Assembly: GCA_905215395.1 (NCBI GenBank)
Contig: CAJMQA010000098.1
Coordinates: forward strand, 1 to 10,742
DNA from: an uncultured bacterium
GTDB taxonomy: Bacteria > Bacteroidota > Bacteroidia > Bacteroidales > Marinifilaceae
Direction of reading: 5' to 3'
DNA: 10,742 bases
Shown here piece after piece: positions 1 to 6,788 of this stretch. Positions within the stretch are counted from its first letter, which is position 1. Each line of letters begins with the position of its first letter. The translations under genes and the position numbers were made by a program. The notes below the pieces were generated by a model. That model made no database searches, was not told the origin of the DNA, and worked only from the letters and a program-made list of their open reading frames with translations.

Positions 1-3
1 TTT

Positions 4-54
4 AATGATACGGCGACCACCGAGATCTACACTCTTTCCCTACACGACGCTCTT
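4..54 (+). other. Illumina P5/TruSeq adapter contamination
   Basis: The bases from AATGATACGGCGACC through ACACGACGCTCTT match the Illumina P5 flow-cell plus read-1 primer adapter; the match stops just before the final CCGATCT. Translated from the ATG at position 5 it gives MIRRPPRSTLFPYTTLF, a peptide seen repeatedly as a contaminant in predicted proteomes. This is synthetic sequence left at a contig end, not part of the organism. The three T bases before it are also of doubtful origin. Any protein model beginning here has a false N terminus. Confidence 0.97.
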
Positions 55-55
55 T

Positions 56-835
56 GGGTCCACCGACCTTTGGGTTCCGGTCACCGACAAAGTAAAACCC
101 GGTTATTCTAATCTGTTTTCCCTGGGAGTATATCACAACTTCAAAAAGAAGCTGGAATTCTCAACTGAAATTTATTACAATACCCTGCATCGCATGATCC
201 GTTACAAAGAAGGAATTTCCTACCTGAAACAAAAAGACCGGAGCTGGGAGGAATATCTCTATCGGGGACAGGGACGGGCTTATGGAATCGATCTGATGCT
301 CAATAAAAGCTCTGGCCGCCTGAATGGCTGGATCTCTTACTCTCTATCACGGTCGGAAAGAAGTTATAAAGAAATTCAGAACGGAGCCTGGTTTCCCTCC
401 GAATACGATCGTACTCACAAAATAAACTTAGTCACAAACTATACTTTCAAAGATAAAGAATCATATCGTTTCCAGAAAATCATAGCCCTGAATTTCACTT
501 ATGCCAGCGGAAGCTACATCACATTGGGCAAACAAATTTACAGTTCCAACCTCATGCCCGGACGCCCCTCGGAGGATATAAAAACATGGGTAGAAAAGGA
601 ATATATCAAACATCCGAATAACTGCCGTCTTCCCGCCTATCATCATCTGGATTTGGCATTTCATCTGAGAACTAAAAAGCAACGGGGAGATTCATGGAGT
701 TTCTGTATTTACAATATCTACTTCCGAAAAAATCCTAGTTTCTATTATCGTCACGAACACAATGGGAAAGCAGAAATCAGGCAAATATCCATATTACCAT
801 TTATGCCCAGTGTGACCTGGACCTATAAATTCTGA
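56..835 (+). CDS. TonB-dependent outer-membrane receptor, C-terminal part of beta-barrel (5' end missing)
   Basis: This is the last ~260 codons of a TonB-dependent receptor, an outer-membrane barrel that imports a bound substrate using TonB energy. The frame runs open into the adapter, so the ATG at position 5 is artificial; real coding begins near the Ser-Thr-Asp-Leu-Trp segment at about 59. It aligns by eye with the neighbouring receptor from its VDIWYP segment (residue 497) onward. Shared blocks include the paired Trp/Pro strand, the GRAYGIDL turn (matching GHARGLEL) and WISYSLSRSERSYKEIQNG (matching MNYTLSESKRKFAEINQG). Judging from that neighbour, roughly 480-500 N-terminal residues (signal peptide, plug and much of the barrel) are missing. 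It ends in an aromatic-rich strand with terminal Phe (WTYKF), the usual signal recognised by the Bam machinery. The substrate is unknown. Confidence 0.88.
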   Translation, partial: GSTDLWVPVTDKVKPGYSNLFSLGVYHNFKKKLEFSTEIYYNTLHRMIRYKEGISYLKQKDRSWEEYLYRGQGRAYGIDLMLNKSSGRLNGWISYSLSRSERSYKEIQNGAWFPSEYDRTHKINLVTNYTFKDKESYRFQKIIALNFTYASGSYITLGKQIYSSNLMPGRPSEDIKTWVEKEYIKHPNNCRLPAYHHLDLAFHLRTKKQRGDSWSFCIYNIYFRKNPSFYYRHEHNGKAEIRQISILPFMPSVTWTYKF

Positions 836-861
836 TTATCCCGGAGTTTTTATTACATTTG
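831..861 (+). promoter_or_regulatory. Candidate Bacteroides-type promoter for the second receptor
   Basis: TACATTTG at 854-861 matches the Bacteroides -7 consensus TAnnTTTG exactly. TCTG at 831-834, 19 nt upstream, matches 3 of 4 bases of the -33 element TTTG. Transcription would start near 866, leaving a very short leader before the ATG at 885. The -33 element overlaps the stop codon of the upstream receptor, so the second receptor and the lipoprotein could be transcribed independently. This rests on motif match only. Confidence 0.4.
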
Positions 862-884
862 TCTGCACACGAAAAAAGTGGCTT

Positions 885-3125
885 ATGTACAGGTTAGTGG
901 TTATTCTTCTGCTGTTGATACCCTGGATTGCTCCGGCTCAGACCTCTGTTGTCGCAGGACGGGTGATTGCACGCGACGGAGAGCCTGTAAGCGGGGTGAA
1001 CGTTTGGTGTGAGGAACAGCAACAGGGGACATCCTCCGATTCGACCGGTTATTTCAAACTCGAATGCATACTTCCCTGTAACCTGAAATTTTCCCACATC
1101 AATTACAAAACGGAAAGCTATGCAGTGAAAGACGACAATGTTCCTTTTGTTGTCATTCTACGGAATAAATTCAATAACCTCAAAGAGGTTGTCGTTTCGG
1201 CCCGAACCACTCCGGGACGTTTATATTCTTCTAAAAAAGGAATAGAGATGATTCCCGCAATACTAGGCGAACAGGACCTCCTGAAATACCTGGCCACCAC
1301 ACCAGGCATTATTACGACCAATGCCCTTGATCCGGGCATTTATGTCCGGGGAAATAACAGTTGTGAAAACGGATTTCTAACGAATGATATGGAAATTGCC
1401 AGTCCCGACCACCTGACCGGAATATTGTCCACCTTCGACCCCTATTTGCTGAACAATTCCACCATCTATAAAAGCGGCTACCCAACCCAATACAACGGTT
1501 ATCTTTCTTCCTATATCAATATGCGCCCTGACCCCGGGAATAAGCAGAAATACGAGGGGGAACTGACATTAGGACTGGTCTCTTCAGCCCTGAAAGCCAA
1601 AGGCCCGCTCATCAGGAGTCATACTTCTTTTGCAGCTTCCGTACGCACCTCTTATCTACAAAGCATAGCCAAACTATACAATCGTTCCGTGAAAGGACAA
1701 AAGCAGCAAAACTATATGCCGGAATATGCCTTCAATGATGTGACCCTGAGTCTGGATTCCAGACTCTCTGACCGTTGGCGGCTCTCTGCATTCGGACTCT
1801 TTACCATAGACGATCTGACGATGAAACTAAGCGAAAACATCCGTTATGATTTTAACTGGCACACCTTTTCAGGCAACATCGGTAGCTGGTATACTTCCCC
1901 TAATGGGGACATGCTGCACATCCGTATCGGAATGAAATCGGCATTCAGCAAAGGAGACGCCAACGGAACCATCCCCATGGGAGGAGGCAACCGGAACTAT
2001 TCTGCCATCGCACGCATTTTATACACCCACTCCTTTTCTGAAAAAATTCAGCTGAACACAGGAGCAAAATTTGAACAGGCACGTTTCGAAACAGCCGACA
2101 AACCAAATGTTGAGAACAACATTCTGATCCGCAGTTCGGATAAAAAATTCAATATTTATGAATTTTACCTCGACCTTACGTACCGCCTGAATAACTACTT
2201 TATTTTTTACGGAGGTGTAAATTATCAATTTTACAAAGGAGCTTCCCGTGTACATCAGGTTTCTCCCCGGGCAAAAATCAGTTTTTCAAAAAGAGGCTTT
2301 ACTCTCTGGACCGATTATGCCCAAACAGCCCAATACCTGAGCCTCTATCCTTATTTTACCGTCAAAACGCCCGTAGACATCTGGTATCCTCTGGAGAAAA
2401 ATATGCGTCCAACCCTTTGCCATCAGCTTTCGGTCGGAGCAGAACAGGAAATCGGAGGTGGTTTATCCCTGTACGCCGGTTTGTTCTACAAAAAAATGAG
2501 GCATGTAAAAGATTTTACCTCCGAAGTGTCGACCAAATATACAGCCCTGACAGACAATATGATCGAAGGACGCGGACATGCCCGGGGACTGGAATTGAAT
2601 ATGGCTCTCAATCGTCCCCACCTAAACATACGGATGAATTATACCCTTTCCGAATCCAAACGGAAATTTGCAGAAATCAATCAGGGAAAAGCCTTTTTTC
2701 CCCCTTACGATGTTAAACATAATCTGGTTTTCAACAGCTCCTACGATATAAGCTCCCGGCTTACCCTGAATGTACTCTGGACTTTTGCTTCAGGGGTATA
2801 CACTACCTTCCCCGTCGGGGTTGTTGTAGCCCACAATATCACCGGCAGTGAAAACAAGCCTGTGCTCGTTCCGGTTTATACCGACCGTTACAATTATAAG
2901 CTCTCCAACAATCACCGCCTGGATATGAACCTGGACTACACCCTTCCCTATAAACACGCCCGGATCAAACTAAGTGCAGGAGCCTATAATCTGTATAATA
3001 AGTCCAACCCCTCTTTTGTATATTTCAAACCGGAGGAAACAACAGATAAGCATACAAAATTTATTCCGAAATCAAAGGTTATTTTACCATTTATTCCGTA
3101 TATTTCGCTTCGGTTAAAACTATAA
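885..3125 (+). CDS. TonB-dependent receptor with carboxypeptidase-like regulatory domain
   Basis: This is a complete outer-membrane TonB-dependent receptor of 746 aa. Residues 1-18 form a signal peptide (hydrophobic VVILLLLIPWIAPA, likely cut before Gln19). Residues ~21-95 form a carboxypeptidase-D-regulatory-like beta domain (VVAGRVIARDGEPVSGVNV, then STGYFKLE), common in Bacteroidota receptors. A linker with EVVVSAR (101-107) leads to the plug, seen as PGIYVRG (150-156), HLTGILSTFDPYLLNNSTIYKSGYP and YNGYLSSYINM (to ~212). The rest is an aromatic-rich 22-strand-type barrel. The gene follows a related receptor by 49 bp and precedes a lipoprotein gene by 10 bp, suggesting an operon. Nothing reveals the substrate; no SusD gene is present, so this is not a classical polysaccharide utilisation pair. 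The ATG start fits the signal peptide. Confidence 0.92.
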   Translation: MYRLVVILLLLIPWIAPAQTSVVAGRVIARDGEPVSGVNVWCEEQQQGTSSDSTGYFKLECILPCNLKFSHINYKTESYAVKDDNVPFVVILRNKFNNLKEVVVSARTTPGRLYSSKKGIEMIPAILGEQDLLKYLATTPGIITTNALDPGIYVRGNNSCENGFLTNDMEIASPDHLTGILSTFDPYLLNNSTIYKSGYPTQYNGYLSSYINMRPDPGNKQKYEGELTLGLVSSALKAKGPLIRSHTSFAASVRTSYLQSIAKLYNRSVKGQKQQNYMPEYAFNDVTLSLDSRLSDRWRLSAFGLFTIDDLTMKLSENIRYDFNWHTFSGNIGSWYTSPNGDMLHIRIGMKSAFSKGDANGTIPMGGGNRNYSAIARILYTHSFSEKIQLNTGAKFEQARFETADKPNVENNILIRSSDKKFNIYEFYLDLTYRLNNYFIFYGGVNYQFYKGASRVHQVSPRAKISFSKRGFTLWTDYAQTAQYLSLYPYFTVKTPVDIWYPLEKNMRPTLCHQLSVGAEQEIGGGLSLYAGLFYKKMRHVKDFTSEVSTKYTALTDNMIEGRGHARGLELNMALNRPHLNIRMNYTLSESKRKFAEINQGKAFFPPYDVKHNLVFNSSYDISSRLTLNVLWTFASGVYTTFPVGVVVAHNITGSENKPVLVPVYTDRYNYKLSNNHRLDMNLDYTLPYKHARIKLSAGAYNLYNKSNPSFVYFKPEETTDKHTKFIPKSKVILPFIPYISLRLKL

Positions 3126-3135
3126 ACACCCCCTC

Positions 3136-3939
3136 ATGAAAAAACGGAACAAAGCAGGGATCACCAGCCTTATCATTCTGGCATGCCTGTCCTGCATGCC
3201 GGAGGAAAACCTGCCGGTACGGGATGTCGGAAATACTCCGGAATATTTCATCGAGTGTTATTGTAAACCCGGAAAAATATTCGCATTGTCTGCCACCAAT
3301 GTATTACCGGTAGCCCAAGATCTGGAAGTGGATTTTTCCAAAGAAATGAAAGTAACCATTTTTGCCGGACGGAAAATTGAGCTTCAACATATGATTTATA
3401 CCTTGCCGGGTTCAGACTTTATTTATAATTACGGGAGCAACGAACGTTTTCTACCCTCCGCCCTGGATTCACTGACTCTGGACATTCAGACACCTGAACA
3501 GAAACACATCACTGCTTCCACTCCCATTCCACCCGCGATTAACATACACAGCTACCGTTTCGAACGGGAGGAAGCATACATCCAGTTTTATACCTCTTCC
3601 AATCCGTACGACAATTACTTTATTTACACTGCAGAAGCCATCCGCAATGATTCGGTCATGAGTAAAAGCATATCCTACCTGGACTATAGCGGGTACCGGC
3701 AAACTAGTTTAATTGAAAGGTCGCTGACTCTTACAGATTATCAAAAGGCTGAGAAAATCGTCTTAAACCTGAAAAGAATCACACAAGCCAACTACGATTA
3801 TCAAATCTCCCTGAATGCAGCCAACTCAGCCAACCAAAGCAGTATCACAACCCCGGTTCCACTCAAAGGCAATCTCAAGGGAGCCATCGGTATTTTTACC
3901 TGCTATACGGAGGATCAGGCAGAAATAACAGATTTCTGA
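3136..3939 (+). CDS. DUF4249-like outer-membrane lipoprotein
   Basis: This is a 267-aa putative lipoprotein. The N terminus MKKRNKAGITSLIILACLSC has a positive start, a hydrophobic stretch and two possible lipid-attachment cysteines (Cys17 or Cys20). The body resembles DUF4249 proteins of Bacteroidota: an early YFIECYCKPGKIFALSATN strand segment, an immunoglobulin-like beta region, then LTLDIQTPEQKHITASTPIPPAINI (the 'substrate-strand then threat of Pro-Pro' pattern of the family) and a Gly-rich end (LKGNLKGAIGIF). DUF4249 genes typically sit directly beside a TonB-dependent receptor, as here, 10 bp after the stop. The likely role is as an accessory surface or periplasmic partner of that receptor; no biochemical function can be stated. 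The length is at the short end for the family as I know it, but both termini look intact. The family call is by eye. Confidence 0.7.
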   Translation: MKKRNKAGITSLIILACLSCMPEENLPVRDVGNTPEYFIECYCKPGKIFALSATNVLPVAQDLEVDFSKEMKVTIFAGRKIELQHMIYTLPGSDFIYNYGSNERFLPSALDSLTLDIQTPEQKHITASTPIPPAINIHSYRFEREEAYIQFYTSSNPYDNYFIYTAEAIRNDSVMSKSISYLDYSGYRQTSLIERSLTLTDYQKAEKIVLNLKRITQANYDYQISLNAANSANQSSITTPVPLKGNLKGAIGIFTCYTEDQAEITDF

Positions 3940-3979
3940 GTAAAAGTGATACACAACAGACGAAAAATATAGTAAACTC

Positions 3980-4010
3980 TTTGATTATAAATAATCTTTG
4001 ATTAATTTTG
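3980..4010 (+). promoter_or_regulatory. Promoter of the rplM-rpsI-rpsB-tsf operon
   Basis: TTTG at 3980-3983 and TAATTTTG at 4003-4010 match the Bacteroides -33 (TTTG) and -7 (TAnnTTTG) elements perfectly with a 19-nt spacer. Transcription should begin near 4014-4018, giving a leader of about 180 nt before rplM. The spacer holds a perfect 14-bp palindrome, GATTATAAATAATC (3983-3996), and the 8-mer TTTGATTA occurs twice (3980-3987 and 3997-4004). A strong consensus match fits a highly expressed ribosomal operon. Confidence 0.65.
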
Positions 4011-4015
4011 TCCCT

Positions 4016-4198
4016 CATTTTGGAGTGGTGCACACTTTAAACTGCAGGGCTGAACCTTAGCCATTTACCTTGCAGGCACGTTTCCGGAAGAGAATTTTTG
4101 TCAGCCCGGCAGAAGCGTTTTATTCTCCTACCGCCAAACTGCAAGCGTTCGCCACAACAAAAAACAAACAGATGTATTAATTAAAAAAACTAAAAAAA
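4016..4198 (+). ncRNA. Candidate structured 5' leader of rplM (ribosomal-protein leader)
   Basis: The ~180-nt untranslated leader holds several complementary segments. CTGCAGG (4042-4048) can pair with CCTTGCAG (4068-4075, one bulge), enclosing GGCT/AGCC (4048-4051 with 4059-4062). Alternatively GGGCTGA (4047-4053) pairs perfectly with TCAGCCC (4101-4107), and CTTGCAG (4069-4075) pairs perfectly with CTGCAAG (4139-4145); these two 7-bp helices cross, as in a pseudoknot. GAGAAT (4090-4095) can pair with ATTCTC (4122-4127). AAGCGTT is repeated (4113-4119 and 4143-4149). L13 leaders that bind the product and repress translation are established in Firmicutes, so an autoregulatory role is a reasonable inference. 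I did no energy calculation or covariance test. An A-rich unstructured stretch (4155-4198) precedes the gene. Confidence 0.45.
4172..4180 (+). other. Minimal upstream ORF (ATG-TAT-TAA) before rplM
   Basis: ATG TAT TAA lies 18 nt before, and in frame with, the GTG start of rplM. The bases before it, AAAAACAAACA plus one nucleotide, are the same as those directly before the ATG of rpsB (5129-5140), so the context resembles a genuine start region of this operon. It could capture ribosomes that then stop and reinitiate at the GTG, or it could be a chance remnant. Confidence 0.3.
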
Positions 4199-4654
4199 GT
4201 GGATCAAGTAAGTTACAAAACGACCTATGTCAACAAAGCCACAGCACAAAAAGAATGGGTTTTGATTGACGCAGAGAATCAGGTTTTGGGACGCCTTGCC
4301 AGCAAAGTTGCGAAACTGTTAAGAGGCAAGTACAAACCAACCTACACTCCGTTTGATGATTGCGGAGACAATGTGATCATCATCAACGCAGACAAAATTG
4401 TGTTAACCGGAAACAAGTTAACCGATAAACTGTATACCCGTCACACCGGATATCCCGGCGGACAGCATCTTACCTCTCCGGCTGCAGTGCTGCAAAAACA
4501 TCCGGAAAGAGTAATTGAACATGCCGTTCGTGGTATGCTTCCTAAAAATCGTCTGGGAAGAGCTATTTTGAAAAATCTTCACCTGTATGCAGGTTCCGAG
4601 CACAAACACGAAGCTCAACAGCCGAAGGTAATTGATTTAAACTCTTTAAATTAA
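4199..4654 (+). CDS. rplM: 50S ribosomal protein L13 (uL13)
   Basis: This protein is an early-assembling component of the large ribosomal subunit that binds 23S rRNA. The 151-aa product has the family hallmarks: WVLIDAENQVLGRLASKVAKLLRGKYKPTY near the N terminus, DCGDNVIIINADKIVLTGNK, HTGYPGG, GMLPKNRLGRAILKNLHLYAGSEHKHEAQQP and a C-terminal IDLNSLN. The start is GTG: the only upstream in-frame ATG (4172) is followed two codons later by TAA, and Met-Asp-x-x-Ser-Tyr-Lys-Thr is the N terminus expected in Bacteroidales. No Shine-Dalgarno sequence is visible; the upstream region is A-rich, as usual in Bacteroidota. It is the first gene of the operon, with rpsI 6 bp downstream. Confidence 0.98.
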   Translation: MDQVSYKTTYVNKATAQKEWVLIDAENQVLGRLASKVAKLLRGKYKPTYTPFDDCGDNVIIINADKIVLTGNKLTDKLYTRHTGYPGGQHLTSPAAVLQKHPERVIEHAVRGMLPKNRLGRAILKNLHLYAGSEHKHEAQQPKVIDLNSLN

Positions 4655-4660
4655 CAGATC

Positions 4661-5047
4661 ATGGAAGTAATTAACGCAATCGGTAGAAGAAAAGCAGCAG
4701 TAGCTCGCGTTTATGTCAGTGAAGGTAAAGGTAATATCACCATCAACAAAAGACCTTTGGAAGAATATTTCACCCTGCCTACACTTCAGTACATTGTAAA
4801 ACAACCTCTGGAACTGTTAGGAGTTTCCGGTCAGTATGATATTCGGGTAAATCTGGACGGCGGTGGTTTTAAAGGCCAGGCAGAAGCTTTACGTTTAGGT
4901 ATTGCCAGAGCTTTGGTTGAAATCAATGCAGAAGACAAAGCAAAATTAAGAGCTGCAGGTTTCATGACCAGAGATCCCCGTGAAGTTGAACGTAAGAAAC
5001 CGGGCCGGCCAAAAGCACGTAAGAGATTCCAGTTCTCTAAACGTTAA
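4661..5047 (+). CDS. rpsI: 30S ribosomal protein S9 (uS9)
   Basis: S9 is a small-subunit head protein whose C-terminal tail reaches the P-site tRNA. The 128-aa product has the typical start (INAIGRRKAAVARVYV), the central ITINKRPLEEYF and GGGFKGQAEALRLGIARAL motifs, and the strongly basic conserved end RPKARKRFQFSKR, with Arg last as in most bacteria. Length is normal for the family. It starts 6 bp after rplM, the near-universal L13-S9 pairing, so translation is probably coupled. A 93-bp gap separates it from rpsB. Confidence 0.98.
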   Translation: MEVINAIGRRKAAVARVYVSEGKGNITINKRPLEEYFTLPTLQYIVKQPLELLGVSGQYDIRVNLDGGGFKGQAEALRLGIARALVEINAEDKAKLRAAGFMTRDPREVERKKPGRPKARKRFQFSKR

Positions 5048-5070
5048 TCTCAGTTTAGTATCTAAATTGA

Positions 5071-5096
5071 CAGGACTCCTGAAACAGGACTACCTG
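5071..5096 (+). promoter_or_regulatory. Stem-loop between rpsI and rpsB
   Basis: CAGGA-c-TCCTG (5071-5081), loop AAA (5082-5084), then CAGGA-c-T-a-CCTG (5085-5096) folds into a hairpin of ten pairs interrupted by a C-C mismatch and one bulged A. It is followed by the short palindrome GCAATTGC (5097-5104), not by a T-run, so it is not a simple terminator. It could control translation of rpsB, mark RNA processing, or reduce read-through between the two halves of the operon. The function is inference. Confidence 0.4.
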
Positions 5097-5140
5097 GCAA
5101 TTGCTTAAATGAAGAATGTAAACTTTTTAAAAACAAACAA

Positions 5141-5932
5141 ATGTCAAATACAAATTTCGACGAATTATTGAATGCAGGTTGTCACTTCGGACACCTCACC
5201 CGTAAATGGAATCCTAAAATGGCTCCTTATATTTTTATGGAGCGGAATGATATCCACATCATCGACCTGAACAAAACAGCTATCATGCTTGACAAAGCTT
5301 CTGCAGCTTTGAAGCAAATCGCAAAATCAGGCCGTAAAATTCTGTTTGTTGCAACAAAGAAACAGGCTAAGGACATTGTTGCTGAAAAAATCGCTAATAT
5401 TAACATGCCTTATGTGACAGAAAGATGGCCGGGCGGTATGCTGACCAACTTCCCCACAATCCGTAAGGCCGTGAAGAAAATGACCACCATCGACAAGATG
5501 GAGAAAGATGGTACTTTTAACCACCTTTCAAAACGGGAAAAACTTCAGATCGCTCGTCAGCGGGCAAAACTCGACAAGAACTTAGGAAGTATTGCCGATC
5601 TGACCCGTCTGCCGGCAGCACTTTTTGTCGTGGACGTGATGAAAGAATACATCGCAGTGAAAGAAGCCCGCTCTCTGGGAATTCCGGTATTTGCAATGGT
5701 AGATACCAACTCCAATCCAGATTGTATCGACTTCGTCATCCCATGTAACGACGATGCTTCAACTTCTATCAGTTTAGTAATTGACAAAGTGACCGATGCC
5801 ATCAAAGAAGGATTGTCAGAACGGAAAGCTGAAAAGGACAAAGAAGGTGCTGACAAAAAACCTGCCACTCCTAAAGTTCAGAAAGTAGCAGAAGAAGAAG
5901 CAGAAGTTGCTGAAGAAGCAGCTGAAGAATAA
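5141..5932 (+). CDS. rpsB: 30S ribosomal protein S2 (uS2)
   Basis: S2 is a late-assembling small-subunit protein needed for binding of S1-type factors and for initiation. The 263-aa product shows FDELLNAGCHFGHLTRKWNPKMAPYIF near the N terminus, IHIIDLNKT, ILFVATKKQAKDIV, ERWPGGMLTNF, and LPAALFVVDVMKEYIAVKEA followed by GIPVFAMVDTNSNPDCIDFVIPCNDDASTSI. The conserved body ends near residue 225; residues 226-263 form a charged tail ending in an Ala/Glu-rich stretch, a low-complexity extension seen in other Bacteroidota. The ATG follows an A-rich AAAAACAAACAA run rather than a Shine-Dalgarno sequence. tsf starts 19 bp downstream, the widely conserved rpsB-tsf pair. Confidence 0.98.
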   Translation: MSNTNFDELLNAGCHFGHLTRKWNPKMAPYIFMERNDIHIIDLNKTAIMLDKASAALKQIAKSGRKILFVATKKQAKDIVAEKIANINMPYVTERWPGGMLTNFPTIRKAVKKMTTIDKMEKDGTFNHLSKREKLQIARQRAKLDKNLGSIADLTRLPAALFVVDVMKEYIAVKEARSLGIPVFAMVDTNSNPDCIDFVIPCNDDASTSISLVIDKVTDAIKEGLSERKAEKDKEGADKKPATPKVQKVAEEEAEVAEEAAEE

Positions 5933-5951
5933 CAATTAAAATTTAGCATTT

Positions 5952-6770
5952 ATGGAAATAAAAGCAGCTGATGTAATGAAGTTGCGTCATGCAACTAACG
6001 CAGGAATGATGGACTGCAAGAAAGCTCTTCAGGAAGCTGAAGGAGATTTCGATAAAGCAGTAGACATCATACGCAAAAGAGGCCTTATCGTTGCCAGCAA
6101 ACGTGCCGACCGGGAAGCCAAAGAAGGTTGCGTACTTGCACATGCTGAGGGGAAAAAAGGCGTTATCGTTAGTCTGAACTGTGAGACAGACTTCGTAGCG
6201 AAAAATGAAAACTTCATCCATTTTACCCGTCAGATCCTGGATACAGCTTTTGCTAATATGCCGGCTGACAAAGAAGCTCTTCTGGCATTAAAGATTGACG
6301 GTCGCTCTATCGCAGACCAGATTTCTGAACAAACCGGTGTCATCGGAGAAAAGCTGGAACTGGCTTATTATGGTAAAATCAATGCAGAAGCAACCATCGC
6401 TTATATTCACCCGGGAAACAAACTGGCTACCGTTATCGGATTCAATAAAGAAGCCGATCTTCAGGTGAAAAAAGACGTTGCTATGCAGGCAGCAGCCATG
6501 GCTCCTATCGCAGTTGATAAAAATGACGTACCGCAGGATGTAATCGAACATGAATTACAAATCGGTCGAGACAAAGCACGCGAAGAAGGAAAACCAGAAA
6601 ATATGCTGGATAAAATTGCCGAAGGCCGTCTGAATAAATTTTATCAGGAAGCTACCCTGTTGAATCAGGCTTTTGTAAAAGATGCCAAGGAAACAGTAAA
6701 AGCTTATCTGGCTAATAATGACAAAGATCTGACAGTAACCGGATTTATCCGTTTTACACTGAATGACTGA
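5952..6770 (+). CDS. tsf: Elongation factor Ts
   Basis: EF-Ts is the cytoplasmic guanine-nucleotide exchange factor that releases GDP from EF-Tu. The 272-aa protein begins with a UBA-like domain (residues ~3-45: VMKLRHATNAGMMDCKKAL, then GDFDKAVDIIRKRG) and carries the signature TDFVAKN at 79-85, whose Asp-Phe contacts EF-Tu near its nucleotide site. The dimerisation/core domain follows (IAYIHPGNKLATVIGF; VAMQAAAMAPIAV), then a C-terminal QEATLLNQAFVKDAKETVKAYL segment. Length is normal for a two-core-domain bacterial EF-Ts. It is the last gene of the ribosomal operon and is followed by an intrinsic terminator. Confidence 0.98.
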   Translation: MEIKAADVMKLRHATNAGMMDCKKALQEAEGDFDKAVDIIRKRGLIVASKRADREAKEGCVLAHAEGKKGVIVSLNCETDFVAKNENFIHFTRQILDTAFANMPADKEALLALKIDGRSIADQISEQTGVIGEKLELAYYGKINAEATIAYIHPGNKLATVIGFNKEADLQVKKDVAMQAAAMAPIAVDKNDVPQDVIEHELQIGRDKAREEGKPENMLDKIAEGRLNKFYQEATLLNQAFVKDAKETVKAYLANNDKDLTVTGFIRFTLND

Positions 6771-6788
6771 TACAGTTTGTCTTCACAT

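Noticed and set aside
5..58. ATG at position 5 as the true start of the first receptor
   Set aside because: The codons encode the adapter contaminant peptide; no signal peptide or plug is present, and two-thirds of the expected receptor is missing.
2417..2716. 99-codon open frame on + inside the second receptor gene
   Set aside because: It overlaps the receptor in another frame, has Arg/Ser/Pro-rich composition typical of out-of-frame translation, and shows no family resemblance.
3940..3979. Intrinsic terminator after the DUF4249-like gene
   Set aside because: No GC-rich hairpin followed by a T-run is visible between the stop codon and the rplM promoter; termination there may be factor-dependent.
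4112..4149. AAGCGTT direct repeat as part of a repeat array
   Set aside because: Only two copies of seven bases; more simply part of the leader fold than a CRISPR or iteron array.
5557..5868. 103-codon open frame on - opposite rpsB
   Set aside because: Antisense to a highly conserved ribosomal gene, with composition expected from codon bias of the opposite strand.
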